Part shown: in pieces, positions 1 through 8,288 of the stretch | Numbering within the stretch: the first letter of the stretch is position 1 | Layout: each line of letters starts with the position of its first letter | Assembly (NCBI GenBank): GCA_934351445.1 | Contig: CAKRIZ010000001.1 | Coordinates: 248,001-312,000, forward strand | Direction of reading: 5' to 3' | Source: an uncultured Eubacterium sp. | GTDB lineage: Bacteria; Bacillota; Clostridia; Lachnospirales; Lachnospiraceae | DNA length: 64,000 nt | Made by a program: the position numbers and the translations under genes | The notes under the pieces: model-generated | Told to the model about the DNA's origin: nothing | What the model saw: the letters and a program-made list of their open reading frames with translations, nothing else | Databases searched by the model: none

Positions 1-582
1 ACGGTCAGAATAGGTCGGGCGGATAATCGCGATCTTTCTGTGCCCGAGGCTGCACAGGTAATCCACGATCCGGTAACTCTCCTCATCATCATCGATAGAG
101 ACGTAGTTTACCTCCGGAGTCAGCATAGATCTATCCGGCGCAAACGTACAGAGCACATAGGGGATTCCCAACGCCCGGAACTCCTTTGCCTCCCGGTCCA
201 CGCGTCCCCCGAGAAATATAATCCCTTTGAGGCGTTTCTCCTTGGCCAGTTCCCGGGCAACAGCCAGCTCATCTTCCTCCTGCTGCACACGCTGCAGCAT
301 AAAGGTGTAATCCTGATAGCCCAGTTCCTGCTCAAATATTTTAAACATTGCAAGGAAAAATGGGTTGTCAATTCCTTTGATCAGTATCGCAATCGTATTC
401 GATTCGGTGCGTTTCAGATTGCGTGCACTGTTATTCGGTATATAGTGATTCTCCTCAATCACTTTCATAATCTTCTCTTTTGTCTCCGGATTGATATCCG
501 GGTGATTATTAATCGCGCGGGATACCGTGCTTACACCGACACCACATATGCGCGCCACATCCTTAATTGTAAATCCAGCCAT
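1..582 (-). CDS. LacI/GalR-family transcriptional regulator (C-terminus cut by window edge)
   Basis: The 194 visible codons start with MAGFTIKDVARICGVGVSTV, a classic LacI helix-turn-helix, followed by the hinge helix (NNSARNLKRTESNTIAI) and the first half of a periplasmic-binding-like ligand domain up to GHRKIAIIRPTYSDR, where the window ends. The family binds palindromic operators as dimers and releases or binds DNA on sugar binding. It lies directly downstream of an alpha-glucan transporter/malQ operon whose promoter carries LacI-type operators, so it is probably the MalR-like regulator of that operon. The ATG at 580-582 is the natural start because the HTH begins there. The effector is inferred, not seen. 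Confidence 0.93.
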   Translation of the reverse strand, partial: MAGFTIKDVARICGVGVSTVSRAINNHPDINPETKEKIMKVIEENHYIPNNSARNLKRTESNTIAILIKGIDNPFFLAMFKIFEQELGYQDYTFMLQRVQQEEDELAVARELAKEKRLKGIIFLGGRVDREAKEFRALGIPYVLCTFAPDRSMLTPEVNYVSIDDDEESYRIVDYLCSLGHRKIAIIRPTYSDR

Positions 583-644
583 TTTTTGCTCCACAATCTG
601 TCTGCCATATACAACTACTACTCATCGTCTCATTGCTACGCAGC

Positions 645-673
645 TTTTTACATATCAAAATATAACACATCAA
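645..673 (-). promoter_or_regulatory. Possible promoter of the lacI-type gene
   Basis: On the minus strand TTGATG (668-673) is followed after 17 bp by TAAAAA (645-650), about 60 bp upstream of the regulator start. It lies downstream of the operon terminator, which would let the regulator be transcribed on its own. The match to the consensus is only fair. Confidence 0.4.
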
Positions 674-674
674 T

Positions 675-703
675 GAAAAAAGGGCAACCTCCATAGCTGC
701 CCC
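675..703 (-). terminator. Intrinsic terminator after malQ
   Basis: Read on the minus strand, a GGGCA/TGCCC stem (682-702) is followed by a run of seven T (675-681). It separates the sugar operon from the downstream regulator gene. Confidence 0.75.
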
Positions 704-720
704 AGTTTCATGTTACTGTC

Positions 721-854
721 GTTACTGTTCACTCGTACCTCGTTCCAGTAACGGATTTTGCCGATGCTTCGCATTCCAGATCGGCAAAATCTGCTACCAC
801 CACTGTATCATACGGCATTTTCAGTTCAGAAAATGCCTGCCTGTGAACAGTAAC
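721..854 (-). repeat. 134-bp multi-stem dispersed repeat, copy 1
   Basis: The element is identical base for base to 32027-32160. Its ends are complementary (GTTACTGTTCAC at 721-732 with GTGAACAGTAAC at 843-854). Two internal stems are present: GATTTTGCCGAT/ATCGGCAAAATC and GGCATTTTC/GAAAATGCC. A local GTTACTG/CAGTAAC pairing is an alternative near the left end. It lies between the malQ stop and the operon terminator, so it would be part of the mRNA 3' end. No reading frame is apparent. It may be a MITE-like or REP-like element; the mobilising enzyme is unknown. Confidence 0.9.
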
Positions 855-860
855 TTACTT

Positions 861-2411
861 CTATACTTCGCTCTTAGTCTCCTGTGACGTTGTCTGCGGT
901 TTCGCAGACTGTCTGCGCTTTGTACGGCCATAGATGACGCTCATCCCATAGATCTCCTTTGCGAGCGCGTCTGTCGTCTTACCCGCTCTCATACGCCATT
1001 TCCAATTTTTGCCGAGGGTCGAAGGCTCGTTCATACGAGCCTCGTTCCCCAGGCAGAGATAATCCTGCATCGGAATCACACAGCGGTCAGCTACCGAAGA
1101 CATTGCCAGAGCAACCAGGGAGTGAACCAGACGCTTCCTGTCAGCTCCTTTTTCGTCCAGATAAGCCTCTACCATATTGCGATCATCCTTGCTGATATTA
1201 TCCAACCATCCATACAGAGTCTCATTATCGTGTGTGCCGGTATATACCACACAATTCTTATTGTACACATAAGGAATGTAATCGTTTGCCCCGCTATCAT
1301 CCCTCGAATCAAACGCGAACTCCAGTACTTTCATATTCGGCCATCCGGTCTTGGCGACAAGTTCGCGCACGGAATCCGTAATAAATCCAAGATCCTCCAC
1401 GATAATATTCAACTTGCCGAGACGCTTTTCAATCGTCTCGAACAACTCATATCCAGGTCCATCCTCCCATGCACCGGACTCTGCAGTCGGTGCACCGGCC
1501 GGAATTGCATAATAAGAATCAAATCCTCGGAAATGATCAATCCGTATGATGTCATATAGCTTATAGCATGTAGCCATGCGTCTGATCCACCACTCATATC
1601 CGGTCTTCTTATGTGCAGGCCAGTCATATAATGGATTGCCCCACAACTGACCGGTCGCAGAAAATCCATCCGGTGGACAGCCTGCTACAGCAATCGGCTT
1701 ACAATCCTCATCAAACTGGAATAACTGCGGGTTGGCCCATGCATCCGAGCTGTCAAACGCGACATATATCGGCAGGTCTCCGACGATCTGGATACCTTTT
1801 TCATTTGCATAATTTTTCAACTGTTCCCACTGTTTGCTGAACTTGTACTGAAGATACTGATAAAATGCGATATCCTGCGCCAGCTTCTCACGGTATGCTT
1901 CCAGCGCCTCCGGCTTACGCAGACGGATATCATCTTCCCACTCACTCCAGCATTTTGCATCATGGTCAGCTTTGACCGCCATATATAATGCATAATCATC
2001 CAGCCAGAAACTGTTTTCCTCACAGAATTTCGCATAGTCTGCATCTGTTTCCAAATGTGAACGTTCAAATGCCTTGCGCAGAATCACGTAACGTGCTGCA
2101 TACATTTTTCCGTAATCAATACTCGTCTCGTCATCACCGAAATCTGCCTCATCGCACTCTGCCTGCGTCAAAACGCCCTCTTCGATCAATGCCTCCAGAC
2201 TGATGAAATACGGATTACCGGCAAAAGTGGAAAACGACTGATACGGTGAATCACCATAACTCGTCTGTCCGAGCGGTAAAATCTGCCACAGCTTCTGCCC
2301 CGCAGCCTCCAGAAAATCTACAAATGCATATGCTTCTTTGGAAAAGCAGCCAATTCCGTATTTTCCCGGGAGTGCACTCACCGGTAATAAGATGCCACTA
2401 CTTCTTGTCAT
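861..2411 (-). CDS. malQ: 4-alpha-glucanotransferase (amylomaltase)
   Basis: This 516-residue GH77 enzyme disproportionates maltooligosaccharides in the cytoplasm, moving glucan segments between 1,4-linked chains. The N-terminus (RSSGILLPVSALPGKYGIG), QILPLGQTSYGDSPYQ, GDLPIYVAFDSSDAWANP, the nucleophile region IIRIDHFRGFDSYYAIP, the acid/base region IIVEDLGFITDSV and GTHDNETLYGW are typical. Length is normal for the family. The start has an AGAGGAGA site upstream. It follows malG by 16 bp and is the last gene of the uptake operon; with the phosphorylase at 11833-14094 it would process imported maltodextrins to glucose-1-phosphate. Confidence 0.97.
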   Translation of the reverse strand: MTRSSGILLPVSALPGKYGIGCFSKEAYAFVDFLEAAGQKLWQILPLGQTSYGDSPYQSFSTFAGNPYFISLEALIEEGVLTQAECDEADFGDDETSIDYGKMYAARYVILRKAFERSHLETDADYAKFCEENSFWLDDYALYMAVKADHDAKCWSEWEDDIRLRKPEALEAYREKLAQDIAFYQYLQYKFSKQWEQLKNYANEKGIQIVGDLPIYVAFDSSDAWANPQLFQFDEDCKPIAVAGCPPDGFSATGQLWGNPLYDWPAHKKTGYEWWIRRMATCYKLYDIIRIDHFRGFDSYYAIPAGAPTAESGAWEDGPGYELFETIEKRLGKLNIIVEDLGFITDSVRELVAKTGWPNMKVLEFAFDSRDDSGANDYIPYVYNKNCVVYTGTHDNETLYGWLDNISKDDRNMVEAYLDEKGADRKRLVHSLVALAMSSVADRCVIPMQDYLCLGNEARMNEPSTLGKNWKWRMRAGKTTDALAKEIYGMSVIYGRTKRRQSAKPQTTSQETKSEV

Positions 2412-2427
2412 TATTTCTTTTCTCCTC

Positions 2428-3261
2428 TTAACCCTTTACAGCGCCTGCCACAACGCCCTCAATAATATATCTCTGGCAGAACATATAGAAGATAACGATC
2501 GGGATAATCGCCAATACAAGCATACCCATCATTGCTCCCATATCGATTGCTCCGTATCCACCCTTCAGATACTGGATGGCGATCGGAATCGTCTTATATT
2601 TTGTGATATCCAATACCAGATACGGTAACAGGTAGTCGTTCCAGATCCACATCGTCTGCAGGATCGCCACGGAAATACAGGTCGGCTTCAATACCGGGAG
2701 CACTACCTGGAAAAAGATCTCGAGTGGATTACATCCATCGATCATCGCTGCTTCCTCAATCTCGATCGGAATAGACTTCACAAATCCGCAGAACATAAAC
2801 ACCGCAAGTCCGGCTCCGAATCCAAGATAGACAATAACAATACCAAACGGATTACCCATATGCATCATATCTGCCAGCTTGGACAGTGTAAACATAACCA
2901 TCTGGAACGGTACAATCATAGAAAATACACACAGATAATACAGGGAACTGGTCGCCTTATTTTTCACACGTGTAATGTACCATGCACACATGGATGTAAA
3001 CAGGATAATGACTGCTACTGAAGCGATCGTGATCCAGAGTGAACATCCGAACGCCTGGAAAAATCCAATTTTCTTAATACCATTTTCATAATTCTTCAGA
3101 CCTACAAACGCTTTGTCTGTCGGAATTGAAAACGGCATTCTGCTGATATAAGTTTTCTTTTTAAACGAATTGATCAATACTACAAAAATCGGGAACAACC
3201 ACAGTACACTCAGAATCGAGAAAAAAATTGTGGCAAATGTAACTTTATTCTTCTTTTCCAT
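2428..3261 (-). CDS. Carbohydrate ABC transporter permease, MalG type
   Basis: This 277-residue inner-membrane permease has about six hydrophobic segments and the EAA loop (EEAAMIDGCNPLEIFFQVVLPVL) that contacts the ATPase. It starts at the ATG overlapping the stop of the upstream permease by one base (TAATG), indicating translational coupling. It pairs with the MalF-type partner and the binding protein upstream. No ATPase gene is in this operon, so a shared MsmK/MalK-type ATPase elsewhere is expected, as is common for sugar transporters in Firmicutes. Maltodextrin as substrate is inferred from malQ and the operators. Confidence 0.93.
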   Translation of the reverse strand: MEKKNKVTFATIFFSILSVLWLFPIFVVLINSFKKKTYISRMPFSIPTDKAFVGLKNYENGIKKIGFFQAFGCSLWITIASVAVIILFTSMCAWYITRVKNKATSSLYYLCVFSMIVPFQMVMFTLSKLADMMHMGNPFGIVIVYLGFGAGLAVFMFCGFVKSIPIEIEEAAMIDGCNPLEIFFQVVLPVLKPTCISVAILQTMWIWNDYLLPYLVLDITKYKTIPIAIQYLKGGYGAIDMGAMMGMLVLAIIPIVIFYMFCQRYIIEGVVAGAVKG

Positions 3262-4106
3262 TACTGTTGTACCTCCTTACTTCTGGTAGCACGTAACTGT
3301 ACCAATGCGATCACTGCAACTAAGATAAAGAAGATGACAGCTTTCGCCTGTCCGACACCTTCCCATCCGGTTCTGCCGTAGAACGTATCGAAGATATTCA
3401 GTGCAAGCATCTGTGACTTATCAGACGGTGCACCACCTGTCAGTGCCATGTTCTGGTCAAACAGCTTGAAGCCGTTGGTAAGTGTCAGGAAGCTGCAGAT
3501 CGTAATGGACGGCATCAGCATCGGGATCGTCACATTGCGCAAAATCTGCCACTTGCTTGCGCCATCAATCTCGGCTGCCTCGATCAGTTCCCCGGGGATA
3601 TTCTGGATTCCTGCGATATAGATAATCATCATATATCCGATCTGCTGCCAGTTCATCAAGATGACAAGTCCCCAGAAACCATAAGTAGCACTATATGTTA
3701 ATGTACGGTCAAAGTATAACAGCACACCGTTGATAATCAGCTGCCAGATATAACCTAACACGATACCACCGATCAGGTTCGGCATGAAAAATACGGTTCT
3801 GAATACGTTTGTACCTTTTATTGCTTTCGTCAGTAACATTGCGATCGTAAATGCAAACAGGTTAATCGTGATCACGGATACGACCGTAAATAATGCTGTA
3901 TACCACAGCGAATGTACAAAGGTCGGGTCTTGAAAGACCTTCAGGTAATTGCTAAAACCTACCAATCTAGCATCTGTAACTGTCGTGAATTTACAGAATG
4001 ATAAATAGATTCCCATGATAAACGGAATCACAAAGCCGATCATAAACGCTGCAAATGTCGGAAGTACAAAAATCGGCGAATATTTTTTCATTGATTTTGT
4101 GTTCAT
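3261..4106 (-). CDS. Carbohydrate ABC transporter permease, MalF type
   Basis: This permease of about 281 residues has six predicted membrane segments and the EAA motif ELIEAAEIDGASKWQILRNV. I chose the ATG at 4106 because GGGAG lies 11 bases upstream; an in-frame GTG at 4118 would overlap that ribosome site. It forms the heterodimeric channel with the next gene, which it overlaps by one base. The preceding 100 bp contain a strong hairpin, so the binding-protein gene is probably expressed at a higher level than the permeases. Confidence 0.92.
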   Translation of the reverse strand: MNTKSMKKYSPIFVLPTFAAFMIGFVIPFIMGIYLSFCKFTTVTDARLVGFSNYLKVFQDPTFVHSLWYTALFTVVSVITINLFAFTIAMLLTKAIKGTNVFRTVFFMPNLIGGIVLGYIWQLIINGVLLYFDRTLTYSATYGFWGLVILMNWQQIGYMMIIYIAGIQNIPGELIEAAEIDGASKWQILRNVTIPMLMPSITICSFLTLTNGFKLFDQNMALTGGAPSDKSQMLALNIFDTFYGRTGWEGVGQAKAVIFFILVAVIALVQLRATRSKEVQQ

Positions 4107-4166
4107 AGTCTGGTTCACTCCCTTTAATTAGCTGTCTACTACATATTTTCTCGTATCGTATGTAGT

Positions 4167-4194
4167 AAAAATGGGCGGTTATAAAACCGCCCAT
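4167..4194 (-). terminator. Intercistronic hairpin between binding protein and permeases
   Basis: ATGGGCGGTT pairs with AACCGCCCAT (4171-4194) and is followed on the minus strand by TTTTTAC. This is a partial terminator or mRNA-stabilising stem, a usual arrangement behind binding-protein genes. Confidence 0.7.
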
Positions 4195-4218
4195 TATTCA
4201 TTTGTCTGTGGTCACAGA

Positions 4219-5640
4219 TTACTCTGCGTGAGCTGCTGCATACTCAGTAGCCCATCCGTTGACGAACGCATCCTCAACTGCTGACCAGTCGCCAGTTCCC
4301 TGTGCATACTCTGTCAAAGCTGATCCTACCTGATCCTTCCACTGCTCTGAAGGGATAGATGAGAAGTTCCATGATACAGAAGTCTTGCCATCTGCGATAT
4401 AACCATCTGCGATTGCTACTAACGGGTTCGAAGGCATATATCCATCATCAAAGCTCTCAAAAGGTGTCAAAAATCCCATTTTATTTGCGATAGCATCACG
4501 TCCGGCATCAGAAGTAACGCACCAGTTCAGGAAGTCAAGTGTTGCCTGAATATCTTCCTCAGAAGCATTCTTGTTTACACACCAGTAGTTCTCAGAACCT
4601 GTACATAATCCCTGATTCTCTTCTCCGGGTGCTCCGATGTAGATCGGCAGCATACCAAGATCCTCGTCTGTCAGTCCATCGGCTGTGATATCACCATAAG
4701 CCCAGGTACCATTCTGATAAAATACTGCATCGCCCATAGCGAACTCTGCTGCTGCATCCTCACCAGTCTTAGAAGAGATCATGGTAGGCTCACAGGTAGA
4801 ATCTGTAATATACAGATCCCAGATCTGCTTGTAGTTGTCAAGGTAAGTTCCCTCAATGGCATCGGTAGATCCAATTCCTTTATCCTTGTACTCATAGTAG
4901 ATCGGAAGGTTTGCCAGATGTGTCTTGAATCTCCAGTCAGAAGATGAATCCATACCTGCTGATGTGAATGCTCCGAGAACTCCCAGCTCATCCTTCTTTG
5001 CCTGGATATCATCTGCGACTGCCTTTAACTTATCAAAGCTGTTGATCTCATCTGCGGAAGAAACAACTGCTCCATCTGTCTGACAGTACTCATCCATCAA
5101 TGCTGTATTGTAGATAATTCCGTAAGTCTCGATAACGTATGCGATACCGTCTACTGCATCTCCATCCTTTAATACGAAGTCATCACTCTTTACCTGCTTG
5201 TAAAGCTCGCTGTCCTTCAGATCATAGCAGTAATCCTTCCATGAAGCCAGACCAACCGGTCCGTTTACCTGGAATAAGGTGGGAGCATCCTTCTTTGCCA
5301 TCTCTGACTTTAAGGTCTGCTCATAAGTTCCTGATGCTGCTGTCTCTACAGTAACCGGTACACCGGTCTCTTCTGTATACTGCTTTGCCAGCTCTACCCA
5401 GTCATCTGCCTGCTCAGGCTTAAAGTTCAGGTAGTATACCTTGCCATCACCGCTTGCTGCGGTATCACCCTCTGCAGCATCTGTAGTCTCGTCTGCAGCA
5501 TCGGCTGCATCATCTGTTGCTGCATCATCTGTTGCTGCATTGTCTGTTGTTGTGTTGTCATCGGCCTTTGATCCGCAACCTGCAAGTGTAGTTGCTACCA
5601 TTGCCATACACATCATTGCGCACACAATTTTCTTTTTCAT
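4219..5640 (-). CDS. Extracellular sugar-binding lipoprotein (maltodextrin type inferred)
   Basis: This is a 473-residue family 1 solute-binding protein. The signal peptide ends in a lipobox (TTLAGC) giving a lipidated Cys near residue 21. A low-complexity Thr/Asp/Ala-rich spacer to about residue 65 tethers the binding domain to the membrane. The body (APTLFQVNGP, IYNTALMDEYC, FAMGDAVFYQNGTWAYGDI, MGFLTPFESF) has the usual order of the family. It is the first gene of the operon, directly behind a promoter with three LacI-type operators. Specificity for maltooligosaccharides rests on malQ, not on seen binding residues. Confidence 0.93.
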   Translation of the reverse strand: MKKKIVCAMMCMAMVATTLAGCGSKADDNTTTDNAATDDAATDDAADAADETTDAAEGDTAASGDGKVYYLNFKPEQADDWVELAKQYTEETGVPVTVETAASGTYEQTLKSEMAKKDAPTLFQVNGPVGLASWKDYCYDLKDSELYKQVKSDDFVLKDGDAVDGIAYVIETYGIIYNTALMDEYCQTDGAVVSSADEINSFDKLKAVADDIQAKKDELGVLGAFTSAGMDSSSDWRFKTHLANLPIYYEYKDKGIGSTDAIEGTYLDNYKQIWDLYITDSTCEPTMISSKTGEDAAAEFAMGDAVFYQNGTWAYGDITADGLTDEDLGMLPIYIGAPGEENQGLCTGSENYWCVNKNASEEDIQATLDFLNWCVTSDAGRDAIANKMGFLTPFESFDDGYMPSNPLVAIADGYIADGKTSVSWNFSSIPSEQWKDQVGSALTEYAQGTGDWSAVEDAFVNGWATEYAAAHAE

Positions 5641-5672
5641 TTTTCGTCCTCCATTTTTGAGTCGTTCAATAG

Positions 5673-5747
5673 TTCCGGTAGCGTTCTCGGTATGGTTTCC
5701 GGTAACGTTTCCGTTGAATTAATATTAGCATTCCGGTAACGTTTCCG
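5673..5747 (-). promoter_or_regulatory. Three LacI-type operators upstream of the sugar operon
   Basis: Two identical 17-bp sites TTCCGGTAACGTTTCCG lie at 5697-5713 and 5731-5747, 34 bp apart (about three helical turns). A degenerate third copy (TTCCGGTAGCGTTCTCGG) lies at 5673-5690. The core GGAAACGTTACCGG has the central CG of LacI/GalR operators. The upstream site lies between the likely -35 and -10 boxes and the next near the transcription start. The regulator at 1-582 is the obvious candidate ligand. Confidence 0.88.
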
Positions 5748-5750
5748 CAA
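5722..5750 (-). promoter_or_regulatory. Promoter of the sugar-uptake operon
   Basis: On the minus strand TTGCGG (5745-5750), a 17-bp spacer and TAATAT (5722-5727) preceded by TGC (extended -10). One LacI-type operator fills the spacer, which would block polymerase when occupied. Confidence 0.6.
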
Positions 5751-5929
5751 TATGCCAAATAGCCAAGTTTTATATATTTTTTTTGTGCACTTCTCACAAA
5801 TAGCACAGAACCTGCTGCCATTCCTTAGTATATCCTGATCTGTGGGGCTTCATACCGTGGTTGCAGTAATTGGTTTTGTGTCGTATACTGTGGACATACA
5901 GAATACAGTAAATTGAAAAAGGAGTCCTT

Positions 5930-6391
5930 ATGAAGCTAACTACCCTCTGCTATATTGAAAACGACCACGGCGAATACCTCATGCTCCACCGCACAAAGAA
6001 ACAAAATGACCTGAATGCCGGAAAATGGATCGGTGTCGGCGGCAAGTTCGAAGCTGACGAAACGCCGGAGGAATGTCTGCTGCGTGAAGTATACGAGGAA
6101 ACTGGTCTCACACTCACACGTTACCGTTTCCGCGGCATAGTCACCTTTCTGTCCAACGAATGGGAAGGCGAGTACATGCATCTGTTTACAGCGGACAAAT
6201 ACGAAGGCACCCTGTGCGACTGCAACGAAGGCGAACTCGCATGGGTGCCTAAAAATGATGTTTTAAAGTTAAATCTATGGGAGGGTGACCATATTTTTCT
6301 ACGGGAACTATTGAAAAACGACCGTTTTTTCTCCCTCAAATTGAGTTATACGGGTGATGTGCTCACGGATTCCTCTTTTATCCGGTACTAA
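5930..6391 (+). CDS. NUDIX hydrolase, MutT / 8-oxo-dGTP diphosphatase type
   Basis: This 153-residue cytoplasmic protein has a complete NUDIX box near residues 38-60: GxxxxxE (GKFEADE) then REVYEETG. The motif coordinates Mg2+ for pyrophosphate cleavage of nucleoside diphosphate derivatives. The N-terminus TTLCYIENDHGEYLMLHR is that of the MutT/YtkD-like group. AAAGGAG lies 7 bases before the ATG. It stands alone on the plus strand between two minus-strand operons. The substrate is not decided by the sequence. Confidence 0.9.
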   Translation: MKLTTLCYIENDHGEYLMLHRTKKQNDLNAGKWIGVGGKFEADETPEECLLREVYEETGLTLTRYRFRGIVTFLSNEWEGEYMHLFTADKYEGTLCDCNEGELAWVPKNDVLKLNLWEGDHIFLRELLKNDRFFSLKLSYTGDVLTDSSFIRY

Positions 6392-6451
6392 ACCCTGCTC
6401 TGCAGCCTGAGCCGATCTCGCAGAAGCGTCCGCGAAATTCCAGCGTGCCTG

Positions 6452-7297
6452 CTATACAATATACAACACACCAAGTGTACCGGGTCCGCAATGGCTGCTG
6501 ACGACTCCCCCGGCGCGTGTCTCTAAGATCTCTGAAAATACGCCAAGACTCTCCAGATACTTCCGCACAGGCTCTACGACCTCCGGTGCACAGCCAGAAT
6601 GTGTAATAAATACGCGGTCCGGCTGTGCACGGCGCAGATCTTCTTCCATATCCTTTGTGTAGGACAACACCGCGGACCGGATATTTCCACGATACTTTTT
6701 CGTACTGTGCATCGCACCATCTTCCACAACGATCTTTGGATGCAGCTTTAATACACCGCCAACCATTGCCGCGAGACCTCCACAACGGCCGCCACGATAG
6801 AGATAGACTAATGTATCCACAACAAAACTTGCCCGCACATGCGGACGAAGTGCATGGATCCGTCCGGTAATCTCTGACGCCGTCAATCCCTGCTGCGCCA
6901 TGATCGCAGCCTCTATCACCAATAATCCGATTCCAGTCGACAAATTTTCAGAATCAATCACCGTAACCAGATGCTCTGCCTCCAGTTCCGCAACTGCCAT
7001 ACGGATGATATTTCCACAAGTTGACATTGATTCTGAGATGCAAAAACAGATGCACTCCTGACCAGCCTCCACATATGGACGCAGCAATGCCACAGTCGTT
7101 TCTATGGAAGGCGCAGAAGTCTTTGGTGTAGTCTCATGCTCATCAGACCAGCGGAAAATCTCCTCCGGAGTGATACTTTTACCATCCTCATACTCCTCAT
7201 CCCCAAGCAAAATGTGCAACGGCAGAATGCTGATCCCATAACGCTCTACCAATTCTGGTGAGAGATCACAGGTGCTGTCCGATATAATTTTTACCAT
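6452..7297 (-). CDS. DegV-family fatty-acid-binding protein
   Basis: About 281 residues. The start (MVKIISDSTCDLSPELVERY) and TSAPSIE, then the C-terminal domain with KPKI-like (LHPKIVVEDGAM) and ITHSGC, mark the DegV family (FakB type), which bind a fatty acid for phosphorylation by a FakA kinase. Upstream in-frame ATGs exist (7354, 7303); I prefer 7297 because GAGGAG sits 9 bases before it and DegV proteins begin right at the first strand. No FakA homologue is in the window. It may be cotranscribed with the DUF2520 gene upstream. Confidence 0.88.
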   Translation of the reverse strand: MVKIISDSTCDLSPELVERYGISILPLHILLGDEEYEDGKSITPEEIFRWSDEHETTPKTSAPSIETTVALLRPYVEAGQECICFCISESMSTCGNIIRMAVAELEAEHLVTVIDSENLSTGIGLLVIEAAIMAQQGLTASEITGRIHALRPHVRASFVVDTLVYLYRGGRCGGLAAMVGGVLKLHPKIVVEDGAMHSTKKYRGNIRSAVLSYTKDMEEDLRRAQPDRVFITHSGCAPEVVEPVRKYLESLGVFSEILETRAGGVVSSHCGPGTLGVLYIV

Positions 7298-7370
7298 AAT
7301 CATATTCTCCTCTTCCATCACTTTGAACCTTTGTTTCATCCACAGCCGGATCATCGTTCAAATGATAATT

Positions 7371-8234
7371 CTATAAATCTATCTGTGTGAGCAGCTCCTC
7401 CAGCTGTGCATAATCACGTTCCGGATTTTTTACTTTCGCTATTTTTACGATCTTTTTTGTCAGCAACCGGTAAATCTCGCGATCGTCTCCACCCAGTTCC
7501 CGCAAGTGCCTGTCCACCGTACGCACATCTCCACGCTCTGCCGGTCCGGTCAATGCCCCGACCGTATCCTTCTCCATGATAGCATCCAGATTGCCCTGCA
7601 TGAGCGGCCGCAGCGCCATGCGTGCATGCTCCCGGTCAAATCCGCACTCGCACAGCAAGTCGACCGCCAACTCTGTCAATCCAACCATGAGGTTCGACGC
7701 AACGGATGCAGCCGCGTGATAACGTGTCTTGGACTGTGCCTGGATCTTCTGGATCGTCAGCCCTGCAACACGCAGGCTGTGATCCAGCTCCTCCAACCGT
7801 TCCCCGCTGCCCTCCAGTGTAAACAATGCATCTTTCAATGCCGGATAACTGTGATAACGATCTGCCACCGCATAAAACGGATGCAGGCTCGCGGCTGTTA
7901 TCCCGTACTCCTTTGCACCTTCGAACACCGTAGAAGCCATAGACCCACTGCAGTGCACAATGATCTTATCTGACAGGCACTCACCGCAGCTGCACACCTG
8001 CTCCCAGACAGACGCGATCGCATGATCCGGTGTCGTGACCAGCAGCACCTCGCAGTCCCTGACAAGCGACGGCAACTGCGTATATACCATACTCTGTGTA
8101 AAATCAGCAGCCTCCTCTGCTGACTGTATACTCCGGCTATAATAGCCGAACAGCTTCCAGACAGTGTCTGATTCCTTCAAATATTTTCCAAGTGAACAGC
8201 CGACTCTGCCTGCCCCGATAAAACCAAACTTCAT
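7371..8234 (-). CDS. Rossmann-fold oxidoreductase-like protein, DUF2520
   Basis: About 287 residues. The N-terminus MKFGFIGAGRVGCSLGKYL is an NAD(P)-binding glycine-rich loop (GxGxxG variant GAGRVG). It is followed by LLVTTPDHAIASVW, IIVHCSGSM and SLHPFYAV, and a helical C-terminal domain (YHAAASVASNLMVGLTELA). This layout is that of the DUF2520 / ketopantoate-reductase-like group, whose reaction is mostly unassigned. The ATG at 8234 is used because the motif begins there; the longer in-frame start adds only eight residues and lacks a ribosome site. Confidence 0.85.
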   Translation of the reverse strand: MKFGFIGAGRVGCSLGKYLKESDTVWKLFGYYSRSIQSAEEAADFTQSMVYTQLPSLVRDCEVLLVTTPDHAIASVWEQVCSCGECLSDKIIVHCSGSMASTVFEGAKEYGITAASLHPFYAVADRYHSYPALKDALFTLEGSGERLEELDHSLRVAGLTIQKIQAQSKTRYHAAASVASNLMVGLTELAVDLLCECGFDREHARMALRPLMQGNLDAIMEKDTVGALTGPAERGDVRTVDRHLRELGGDDREIYRLLTKKIVKIAKVKNPERDYAQLEELLTQIDL

Positions 8235-8288
8235 TTCCAATCTATCTCCCACGGTCATTACATCTTTTCATATTTATTTTATAGCATA

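Noticed and set aside
721..854. CRISPR-like or tRNA-like array suggested by the repeated stems
   Set aside because: No regular spacing or spacers exist; the copies are dispersed by tens of kilobases and no cas genes are present.
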